8,455 nucleotides of DNA, from NCBI GenBank assembly GCA_017379955.1, contig JAFNVE010000103.1, forward strand, positions 1 to 8,455, in the 5' to 3' direction. This document shows positions 1 through 4,103 of the stretch, piece after piece. Position numbers and translations under genes: made by a program. The notes beneath the pieces were generated by a model. That model was not told the DNA's origin and searched no databases. It was given only the letters and a program-made list of their open reading frames with translations. Source of the DNA: Tidjanibacter sp. (GTDB taxonomy: Bacteria > Bacteroidota > Bacteroidia > Bacteroidales > Rikenellaceae). Positions within the stretch are counted from its first letter, which is position 1, and each line of letters opens with the position of its first letter.

Positions 1-54
1 AAAACCGATGCCTGCCATATGCTCGAAGCGGGAGCCGCAATTGGTACAATTCAT
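1..54 (-). CDS. zinc-ribbon protein, N-terminal fragment (runs off the window)
   Basis: Only the first 18 codons are inside the window, reading MNCTNCGSRFEHMAGIGF from an ATG at 54. The C3-x-x-C6 knuckle followed by GS is typical of the first half of a zinc ribbon, as found at the N-terminus of many small metal-binding or membrane-anchored bacterial proteins. The second CxxC half would lie to the left of the window, so the family cannot be named. The ATG is preceded by TTTATAAG, with no strong Shine-Dalgarno and no TAnnTTTG box in the 52 nt separating it from the small ORF at 107-196. It may therefore be co-transcribed with the micro-ORFs upstream of it. Confidence 0.55.
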   Translation of the reverse strand, partial: MNCTNCGSRFEHMAGIGF

Positions 55-106
55 CTTATAAATCATACGGCTATATATAGTTTAGTTGGGTGCGACAATC
101 TAATTA

Positions 107-196
107 CTATCTGCTCTTCTCCTGCTCGGCTGTCCAGATCCAAGGGGTTACATTAAGAGCAACTACTACTGCTACAAAAATCCAAAACATCATCAT
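107..196 (-). CDS. 29-aa single-helix membrane microprotein (smORF A)
   Basis: This ORF is unrecognised. Three consecutive ATG codons start a 29-codon frame: MMMFWIFVAVVVALN, then VTPWIWTAEQEKSR. Residues 4-21 form one hydrophobic stretch and the C-terminus is charged (E24, E26, K27, R29), as in a single-pass micro membrane protein. A perfect AGGAGG lies 8 nt upstream of the first ATG (205-210). That is unusual in a genome where the other genes lack such sites, and it is the best evidence that the frame is translated. L14, N15, P18 and W21 match the same positions of the 29-aa ORF at 394-483. The size and shape fit accessory subunits of membrane complexes (CydX- or KdpF-like) or type I toxin peptides. 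Nothing in the sequence decides between these. Confidence 0.5.
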   Translation of the reverse strand: MMMFWIFVAVVVALNVTPWIWTAEQEKSR

Positions 197-204
197 CGTC
201 TTTT

Positions 205-210
205 CCTCCT
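205..210 (-). promoter_or_regulatory. strong Shine-Dalgarno of smORF A
   Basis: On the minus strand AGGAGG is followed by AAAAGACG and then ATG, an 8-nt spacing. It complements the canonical anti-SD of 16S rRNA. The identified genes nearby have A/T-rich leaders without such a site, so it marks smORF A as probably translated and perhaps strongly so. Confidence 0.55.
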
Positions 211-249
211 ATCGTTTTTTATCCATTAAATACATTATTCTTGCGGAAT

Positions 250-327
250 TTATCTTCCGTGCTTTTCGTCCAATACCTCACCGAGAAAGGCAAAAAAGCA
301 AAGTATATAAATTAATACCGTTCCCAT
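250..327 (-). CDS. 25-aa hydrophobic microprotein (smORF C)
   Basis: This ORF is unrecognised. The frame reads MGTVLIYILCFFAFLGEVLD, then EKHGR, and stops at TAA. Residues 3-16 are almost wholly hydrophobic, with one Cys (C10), and are followed by a charged tail (E17, D20, E21, K22, R25). This is the same hydrophobic-helix/charged-tail layout as its neighbours, but without their L-N-x-x-P-x-x-W pattern. Upstream context is AAGGT directly before the ATG and an AGGAG about 27 nt away. It sits between smORF B (66 nt upstream) and smORF A (53 nt downstream) on the same strand. A chance frame in AT-rich DNA is possible, and it is the weakest of the three. Confidence 0.35.
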   Translation of the reverse strand: MGTVLIYILCFFAFLGEVLDEKHGR

Positions 328-393
328 ACCTTAAGTCTCCAATCCTATACTCCTTTTGGCTCAACTCAGCCACGCCTTTAATTCAATAATTTT

Positions 394-483
394 CTATTTG
401 AAGAAACTATCGTTTCCGCCCCAAAAAGCGGGGATGATATTGAGTATCAACCCAATCACTACTATTATCTTAATAATAATCAT
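394..483 (-). CDS. 29-aa single-helix membrane microprotein (smORF B)
   Basis: This ORF is unrecognised. It reads MIIIKIIVVIGLILN, then IIPAFWGGNDSFFK. The first 21 residues are hydrophobic apart from K5 and N15, so a single transmembrane helix is expected. It has exactly the length of smORF A and shares M1, I6, V8, L14, N15, P18 and W21 with it, using different codons at most of these positions. That argues for relatedness at the protein level rather than a recent DNA duplication. Its ATG lies 27 nt beyond the T-tract of the WYL-gene terminator, so transcription depends either on read-through or on a promoter overlapping that terminator. No clear ribosome-binding site is seen. Confidence 0.45.
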   Translation of the reverse strand: MIIIKIIVVIGLILNIIPAFWGGNDSFFK

Positions 484-509
484 CTTTGTACTCTTTTAGG
501 TTCTACAAT

Positions 510-542
510 AAAAAAAAGCCCTTGTGTGTCATTCACAAGGGC
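510..542 (-). terminator. rho-independent terminator of the WYL regulator gene
   Basis: A 9-bp perfect stem, GCCCTTGTG (534-542 as read on the minus strand) with CACAAGGGC (518-526), encloses a 7-nt loop. It is followed on the minus strand by eight T residues (517-510). It lies about 30 nt after the WYL stop codon. The plus-strand side has no T-tract, so it works for minus-strand transcripts only. Confidence 0.85.
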
Positions 543-549
543 AAAAGTA
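542..549 (-). promoter_or_regulatory. possible -7 box for the small-ORF cluster
   Basis: TACTTTTG on the minus strand matches TAnnTTTG exactly. A TTTG lies upstream at 577-574, but the 24-nt spacing is longer than usual. Initiation would fall inside the terminator hairpin, so transcripts starting here would lack its 5' arm and escape termination into smORF B. Eight-base matches are common by chance, so this is tentative. Confidence 0.3.
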
Positions 550-558
550 TGGCGGTAT

Positions 559-577
559 TTTGACAGGTCTTGTCAAA
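559..577. repeat. 7-bp perfect inverted repeat over the WYL stop codon
   Basis: TTTGACA and TGTCAAA are separated by GGTCT. The repeat covers the WYL stop codon and lies just upstream of the possible -7 box at 542-549, between it and the TTTG. It could be an operator for the small-ORF cluster or an RNA hairpin at the end of the WYL transcript. Confidence 0.4.
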
Positions 578-1484
578 GTGGAATTTTGTTATACATTTTT
601 TCGATTTTTTTCGACAGATAGTCCGAAAGTTCGGGGGAGTCCATAATCTCAATATCATCCCATAGCCCCAGAATAAAGCGACCAATGCCTGCAAAACTGC
701 AAACCTCGGTGCGTAGAATCCAATGGTTCTCATCCTCGCGCGAGAGGTCGCGCTCTGCCAACGGATACTCCTCTGTAAGCAGGTTGTATGCTCTAAGTGT
801 CAGACGCATAGTGACTTGCGTGCGCTCAAAACTACGAGTGCGGAAGATATCTATATAACCGGCATTGTGTTCGTCGGTGTGTTGCCAAGATTGTTCGGTG
901 ACCTCCACAGAGCCGATACGCGAGGTGTTAAAGAGTTTGTTTATCCCGCTCGCTGGCTCGTAACACCAAATCTGCACATAGTTGGTCGTAAAGGCAAATG
1001 GCTCAACAGCCTTGTCGCTCACAATGCCCGTGTTTGAGGAAGAGTAGTCGTGCAAGATGACCTGTTTTTGCTCTCCGATAGCCTCAATAAGGGCATTGAT
1101 GTTCGCTGCGTTCTTGCCTCTTACGGTGCTATTTGCCAGCGATGTGCAGTCGTAAACAGATGATAGTTTGCGACGCAAGTTGTGTTTGAGGGCATTGCTA
1201 TCATCAAGAGCATCAATCAGTTGGTTGAATATGTGTGCCTCCTCGTCGGTGAAGTGGATTAGTTGTGATATATCTTTGAAGTGGCGGCTCTCCTTGCCAA
1301 GTTTGTAGACTCCACCCTCCAATTTATGCACTACAAAGCCCGCCTCCTTGAAGGTGTCGATATAGCGATATATGGAACGATAGGAGGTATCGAGTTTTTC
1401 GGCTAATTGCTCTACCGTATAATTCACATTGCCCGTCAGCAATTTCATCAGACGGAGCAACCTCTCAATCTTGGGCTGATCCAT
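573..1484 (-). CDS. WYL-domain HTH transcriptional regulator (YafY/PafC-like)
   Basis: A 303-aa putative DNA-binding regulator. Residues 5-62 form a winged HTH of the HTH_11 type. The recognition region is TSYRSIYRYIDTFKEAG, and the wing (GFVVHKLEGGVYKL) follows. Residues about 125-198 match the WYL sensor domain, including VEPFAFTTNYVQIWCYEP and a conserved-looking R189 in TSRIGS. Residues about 222-298 form the C-terminal WCX extension (VTMRLTLRAYNLL, then the segment ending GIGRFILGLWDDIEIMDSPEL). WYL domains in characterised relatives bind nucleic acids or small ligands; this protein's ligand cannot be inferred. The length is normal for the family. It starts 11 nt after the stop of the upstream SDR gene, so the two are probably one operon ended by the hairpin at 510-542. 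It may control the SDR or the divergent transporter, but that is inference. Confidence 0.88.
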   Translation of the reverse strand: MDQPKIERLLRLMKLLTGNVNYTVEQLAEKLDTSYRSIYRYIDTFKEAGFVVHKLEGGVYKLGKESRHFKDISQLIHFTDEEAHIFNQLIDALDDSNALKHNLRRKLSSVYDCTSLANSTVRGKNAANINALIEAIGEQKQVILHDYSSSNTGIVSDKAVEPFAFTTNYVQIWCYEPASGINKLFNTSRIGSVEVTEQSWQHTDEHNAGYIDIFRTRSFERTQVTMRLTLRAYNLLTEEYPLAERDLSREDENHWILRTEVCSFAGIGRFILGLWDDIEIMDSPELSDYLSKKIEKMYNKIPL

Positions 1485-1495
1485 AATGGCTTAGG

Positions 1496-2245
1496 TTAGT
1501 TCTTAATAAAGGTGATGCGCTCCCAAATGGGGCGGGGGATAAGTCGCCAGAAGAGTACAAGCAACTTAAATCTCCAATCGAAGATGATTATTCGTTTGCC
1601 TCTCCTCAGCCCGCGCTGAATATGATTTACTGCCTGCTCGCAGGTCATAACCATAGGGTATTTCTTCTCGGGGTTGAGAATCTCAGTTGCCACAAATCCT
1701 GGGCGAATATCGCTAAATCTGACAGGCACCTTCTCCATACGCGCAAGTTGGCTCAGGGCAGAAATATATGTGCTCTGCATCTTTTTGGTGGCTGAGTATG
1801 CAGGTGCACTGCCAAGCCCTTTTGTTCCTGCTACTGAGGTGATTACTGCCACCTGCATCGGTCGCTTGGGGTCTATCTGCGCCTGCTTTGCGTGGTTGAA
1901 GATATGGTCAATGATGCGCACCATACCCTCGCAGTTGGTTGCAACCATCGAGAGTTCTACATCGGGTACAAGTTCTCTGTTTTGCCAACCGATGCCGGCC
2001 GAATATAGGAACAGATTGGGAGTGCCAAAGGTAGAGAGCAGTTGCTCTAAAGTGTCGGCTGCCTCGGCTTTGCGTACATCCATCTCGGCTATTGTAACTC
2101 GCTCGGCACCGTACTTCTCCTGCATCTCCGTCAGTGCCGCTATGCGCCTGCCGGTGATGGCTACCTGCCACCCCTCCTTGATAAGCCTCTCGGCCATACC
2201 ACGCCCGATACCTGAGGTGGCACCAATGATTATTGCTCGTTTCAT
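1496..2245 (-). CDS. short-chain dehydrogenase/reductase (classical SDR, membrane-associated tail)
   Basis: A 249-aa NAD(P)H-dependent oxidoreductase. The N-terminal Rossmann motif is G8-A-T-S-G12-I-G14. T31-G-R-R at the end of beta-2 suggests a preference for NADP(H). D56 (EMDV) and S82-A-G-I, in place of the usual NAG, follow. The catalytic tetrad is complete: N104, S137 (VITSVAG), Y150 and K154 (YSATK). The R181-P-G segment and T187-E continue the fold. The last 30 residues (from about 219) are very hydrophobic and aromatic and end basic. Soluble SDRs usually lack such a segment, so the enzyme may attach to the membrane. The substrate is unknown. It is the first gene of a two-gene operon with the WYL regulator, and has a -7 box (2271-2278) about 26 nt upstream of the ATG. 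Confidence 0.9.
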   Translation of the reverse strand: MKRAIIIGATSGIGRGMAERLIKEGWQVAITGRRIAALTEMQEKYGAERVTIAEMDVRKAEAADTLEQLLSTFGTPNLFLYSAGIGWQNRELVPDVELSMVATNCEGMVRIIDHIFNHAKQAQIDPKRPMQVAVITSVAGTKGLGSAPAYSATKKMQSTYISALSQLARMEKVPVRFSDIRPGFVATEILNPEKKYPMVMTCEQAVNHIQRGLRRGKRIIIFDWRFKLLVLFWRLIPRPIWERITFIKN

Positions 2246-2270
2246 CTGTTGTTGTTCTCAGTTATGAAAG

Positions 2271-2278
2271 CAAAGATA
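2271..2278 (-). promoter_or_regulatory. -7 box of the SDR-WYL operon
   Basis: TATCTTTG on the minus strand is an exact TAnnTTTG match 26 nt upstream of the SDR start. A TTTG at 2305-2302 could be the upstream element, although the 23-nt spacing is slightly long. Confidence 0.6.
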
Positions 2279-2309
2279 GGAAAAATATTGCCAATAGTTG
2301 TCAAATTGC

Positions 2310-2317
2310 TATCTTTG
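2310..2317 (+). promoter_or_regulatory. -7 box of the FNT transporter gene
   Basis: TATCTTTG is an exact Bacteroidota -7 match. An ATTG lies 19 nt upstream (2287-2290), where the -33 element (TTTG/TTG) is expected. The ATG follows 30 nt downstream. It is back-to-back with the SDR promoter, the two -7 boxes being 31 nt apart, so the two directions could share regulation. Confidence 0.65.
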
Positions 2318-2347
2318 TAACCGATTTCCCGAAAAACCACTTATTTG

Positions 2348-2950
2348 ATGAAGAACAGAGAGTTTATTTTGATGTCGATATTTGCCGGAGTGCTGATTGG
2401 TGTTGCCGGATTGGTCTATCTGCGCGTAGGGGGACTTGCAGGAGCTGTGTTGTTTGCTTTCGGACTGCTCTGCGTGGTGATGTGCGGTGCGCAACTCTAT
2501 ACGGGCAAGGCTGGCTATCTCCCTTATCGACAACTCCCTCGTCTTGTGGTGATGTTGGCGGGCAATGCTGTGGGTTGCCTTTTGGCAGCTTGTGTCGCTC
2601 GCTATTGCGGCTCGGAGGCACTACACACAAACCTTGATAAGATTCTCTCGGCTCGCCTTGCCGCTTCGTGGGATGCACTATTGATTACCTCGATGGGTAC
2701 GGGTATGATTATGACACTTGCTGTCTATGGTGCTCGTCGTGGCCACTATTTGCCTCTGTTGTTTGGCGTGCCTGTATTTATTATGTGTGGTCTGCCTCAC
2801 TGCGTGGCAGATGCCTTCTACTATGCAGCAGCTCTTCTCTACGGCAAATCTGAGGCGATGATGCTTTGGGCTTGGCTCTGGGCTATTATCGGCAACTATA
2901 TCGGTTGCAACCTTCCTCGCTGGTTTATGGGAAAGAGTTTTGAGGCGTAG
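2348..2950 (+). CDS. compact formate/nitrite transporter (FNT) family channel
   Basis: A 200-aa integral membrane protein with about six hydrophobic segments (roughly residues 6-26, 29-50, 64-84, 108-128, 134-163 and 170-187). The repeated FNT features are visible: G-A-Q-L-Y-T-G (47-53), matching the A-E-L-F-T-G loop; N73 in the third segment; and the fifth-segment motif C-G-L-P-H151-C-V-A-D. H151 corresponds to the conserved pore histidine of FocA and NirC. N183-Y-I-G near the C-terminus matches the terminal GN-x-x-G. FNT channels are pentamers passing small monovalent anions (formate, nitrite, hydrosulfide, lactate). The substrate cannot be assigned. At 200 aa it is clearly shorter than FocA (about 285). 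ATG at 2348 is preferred over the adjacent TTG at 2345. It converges with the next gene across only 17 nt, with no hairpin between them. Confidence 0.82.
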   Translation: MKNREFILMSIFAGVLIGVAGLVYLRVGGLAGAVLFAFGLLCVVMCGAQLYTGKAGYLPYRQLPRLVVMLAGNAVGCLLAACVARYCGSEALHTNLDKILSARLAASWDALLITSMGTGMIMTLAVYGARRGHYLPLLFGVPVFIMCGLPHCVADAFYYAAALLYGKSEAMMLWAWLWAIIGNYIGCNLPRWFMGKSFEA

Positions 2951-2967
2951 ATGTTCCCGATGTGTGG

Positions 2968-3531
2968 TTAGAAGCAGTAGCCTACACGGATGCTGAAACT
3001 CATAGCCACATTGTCGTTTTCTGTGCCGAGCCACTTCCATAATTGAAAGCCGTGGTGGTAGCCTGTCTCTGCGGGAATACCCACTGCCGGACCTCCACCA
3101 AACCATCCATCAACGATAAAACGGCCAAAGGTGGTCTGATATCCTGCTGTTGCGAGTAATGTTCCCATAGCAGCAAGTTTTCTTGCTCCACCACCCTCTG
3201 GTGTGTATCGGTAGCGCGAATAGATAGCCTCAGGGCGCAGATAGAAACCGCAGAGAGGGCCTTTATCTTCGCTGGTCAGGAAGAACTTGTGACCATAACG
3301 CAACGTGAAACCGAGTGGGTCGTTTTTGTATTTGTCGTAGCCGGCACTGATAAGACTTGCGCATATCTCACCACTCTGACGGTGGGGCAGGGCGTATTCG
3401 TAGGATACTTTGGTGCTACCCGTAGCCCACGACAAGAAGGTTATCTTGATGGCTCTGCTGTACTCTTGCTGCTGTGCAAAGGCGGGTGTGGTTAGAGTTA
3501 AGAGTGCTATGATTATCAGAAAGCGTTTCAT
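2968..3531 (-). CDS. secreted outer-membrane-type protein of unknown function
   Basis: A 187-aa protein with no recognised family. Residues 1-19 are a clear Sec signal peptide (MKRF, a hydrophobic core, then AFA before QQ). The mature part is rich in alternating aromatic/polar segments (KVSYEYAL, GFTLRYGHKFFL, GFYLRPEAIYSRYRY, RFIVDGWFGGGPAVG) and ends in MSFSIRVGYCF. A final beta-strand with a C-terminal phenylalanine is the usual signature of an outer-membrane beta-barrel. The length would suit a small barrel of about eight strands. The frame extends upstream into the tRNA gene, so the ATG giving the signal peptide is chosen. That ATG lies 15 nt past the T-tract of the tRNA terminator, and no promoter is seen between them. 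Confidence 0.75.
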   Translation of the reverse strand: MKRFLIIIALLTLTTPAFAQQQEYSRAIKITFLSWATGSTKVSYEYALPHRQSGEICASLISAGYDKYKNDPLGFTLRYGHKFFLTSEDKGPLCGFYLRPEAIYSRYRYTPEGGGARKLAAMGTLLATAGYQTTFGRFIVDGWFGGGPAVGIPAETGYHHGFQLWKWLGTENDNVAMSFSIRVGYCF

Positions 3532-3546
3532 AAATCTTATGTCAAT

Positions 3547-3579
3547 AAAAAAAGCCTCACAGAATCTCTGAGAGGCTTT
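3547..3579 (-). terminator. rho-independent terminator of the CAU tRNA
   Basis: On the minus strand the stem AAAGCCTC/GAGGCTTT (8 bp) continues, after one A-A mismatch (3559/3571), into a CAGA/TCTG stem with a 3-nt loop. Seven T residues follow (3553-3547). It lies just downstream of the tRNA 3' CCA and 15 nt before the start of the outer-membrane-type gene. Confidence 0.8.
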
Positions 3580-3592
3580 ACTCATAAAAATT

Positions 3593-3669
3593 TGGTGGAC
3601 CCAGAGGGGCATGATCCCACGACCTTCGGATTATGAGTCCGCTGCTCTGACCAACTGAGCTATGGGTCC
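3593..3669 (-). tRNA. tRNA with CAU anticodon (probably Ile2, lysidine type; elongator Met possible)
   Basis: The cloverleaf reads on the minus strand with acceptor stem GGACCCA/TGGGTCC (7 bp), D-stem GCTC/GAGC, anticodon loop CTCATAA (anticodon at 3635-3633), and discriminator A followed by an encoded CCA. The acceptor pairs C4-G69 and C5-G68 match those reported to favour lysidine synthetase TilS, so tRNA-Ile(k2CAU) is preferred over elongator Met. The T-arm is abnormal. GTGGG/CCCTC contains a T50-T64 mismatch, and the loop is ATCATGC instead of TTCRANY, so the usual T54-A58 pair is swapped to A54/T58. The first anticodon-stem pair is a G27-A43 mismatch. A Bacteroidota -7 box lies 38 nt upstream and a terminator lies downstream, which argues that it is expressed. 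Confidence 0.85.
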
Positions 3670-3707
3670 GTTTGCTTAATAGAGCTATTCTCTCCTTTTC
3701 AGCGGGA

Positions 3708-3715
3708 CAAAGATA
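3708..3715 (-). promoter_or_regulatory. -7 box of the tRNA gene
   Basis: TATCTTTG on the minus strand is an exact TAnnTTTG match 38 nt upstream of the tRNA 5' end. No clear TTTG is present at the expected upstream distance; that region is T-rich. Confidence 0.6.
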
Positions 3716-3774
3716 TGAATTTTTTTCTATTTTTACCTAATATTTCTAATTTATCTCCTTACGCGGACCACTTT

Positions 3775-3789
3775 GGCAAATTATTTGCC
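3775..3789. promoter_or_regulatory. 15-bp palindrome, operator-like
   Basis: GGCAAAT-T-ATTTGCC is a perfect 7-bp inverted repeat with a 1-nt centre, too tight for an RNA hairpin loop and more like a dimeric protein-binding site. It begins at the last base of a TTTG (3772-3775), a candidate -33 element. TATTACTG (3796-3803), an imperfect -7 candidate, lies 20 nt further on. A repressor bound here would block that promoter, which would serve the Cys-rich gene at 3907. Confidence 0.4.
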
Positions 3790-3804
3790 CAATCATATTA
3801 CTGA

Positions 3805-3873
3805 CGGGCATCGCTTGGTCGGCGGTTGCACCTTGTAGTTACAAGGTCTGCCAACGGCCGACGAGGCTGCCCG
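3805..3873 (+). ncRNA. 69-nt rod-like hairpin, probable structured 5' leader
   Basis: Nested complementary arms run from the outside in. CGGGCA (3805-3810) pairs with TGCCCG (3868-3873), and GCTT (3813-3816) with AGGC (3864-3867, one G-T pair). GTCGGC (3818-3823) pairs with GCCGAC (3857-3862), and GTTG (3825-3828) with CAAC (3852-3855). ACCTTGTA (3830-3837) pairs with TACAAGGT (3840-3847). About 28 pairs form, interrupted by small mismatches and one asymmetric loop (C against CTGC). It is not followed by a T-tract, so it is not a simple terminator. It ends 33 nt before the start of the Cys-rich ORF and begins where a transcript from the candidate promoter would start. It does not match a riboswitch class I recognise, and a palindromic DNA element is an alternative. 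Confidence 0.45.
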
Positions 3874-3906
3874 AATAACTATTTGTTAAACTAAACAGCA
3901 AAAACT

Positions 3907-4038
3907 ATGAAAGAGTCAACCGAGAAAAAACCGATGAACGACAAGACTAAGCAGAGCCCAAAGGCCTCATCTTGTAATACAGGTAGTTGTGGTACCCATA
4001 CTACCGACAAAGATAAATCGGGCAAGGGGTGTAAATAG
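3907..4038 (+). CDS. 43-aa lysine- and cysteine-rich small protein
   Basis: This gene is unrecognised. The N-terminal half (MKESTEKKPMNDKTKQSPK) is polar and Lys-rich with no hydrophobic segment or signal peptide. The C-terminal part has three cysteines and a histidine: SSC23NTGSC28GTH31T and GKGC42K at the end. Ten of 43 residues are lysine. The C-x4-C-G-x-H pattern with a terminal Cys suggests a small metal-binding or thiol-reactive protein, or a peptide-modification substrate. No maturation enzyme is visible nearby. Support for a real gene comes from its own terminator 30 nt downstream and a structured leader upstream. The low-complexity, charged composition is unlike its neighbours. Confidence 0.55.
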   Translation: MKESTEKKPMNDKTKQSPKASSCNTGSCGTHTTDKDKSGKGCK

Positions 4039-4067
4039 TGTCACTTCCCCTTAACCCGAAATGCGGC

Positions 4068-4102
4068 GGGGGTGCAAAATATGTTGCACCCCCATAATTT
4101 TA
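4068..4102 (+). terminator. terminator after the Cys-rich small gene
   Basis: A perfect 10-bp stem, GGGGGTGCAA (4068-4077) with TTGCACCCCC (4084-4093), has a 6-nt loop and a modest ATAATTTTA tail on the plus strand. The converging galM transcript also ends here, but the minus strand has no T-tract after the hairpin, so it is at best a weak terminator in that direction. Confidence 0.7.
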
Positions 4103-4103
4103 T

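Noticed and set aside
213..239. Eight-codon frame MYLMDKKR just upstream of smORF A
   Set aside because: It is too short to support as a gene. Its stop overlaps the SD of smORF A, so it is at most a coupling leader.
90..389. 99-aa plus-strand open frame over the left intergenic region
   Set aside because: It has no promoter, SD or domain signal and is low-complexity AT-rich sequence. It lies antisense to the three small ORFs, of which smORF A has a strong SD.
1674..2267. 197-aa plus-strand open frame opposite the SDR gene
   Set aside because: The minus strand has a full SDR with its catalytic tetrad and promoter. The plus frame shows no domain and is a shadow.
3532..3612. Upstream extension of the outer-membrane-type gene into the tRNA
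   Set aside because: It would translate the tRNA terminator and part of the tRNA. The ATG at 3531 starts a clean signal peptide.
3805..3873. The rod-like inverted repeat as an integron attC site
   Set aside because: The arms do not carry the paired RYYYAAC/GTTRRRY core sites, and no integrase or cassette array is present.
4068..4093. The hairpin as a strong bidirectional terminator for galM too
   Set aside because: The minus strand continues into GC-rich sequence with no T-tract, so efficient intrinsic termination in that direction is not supported.
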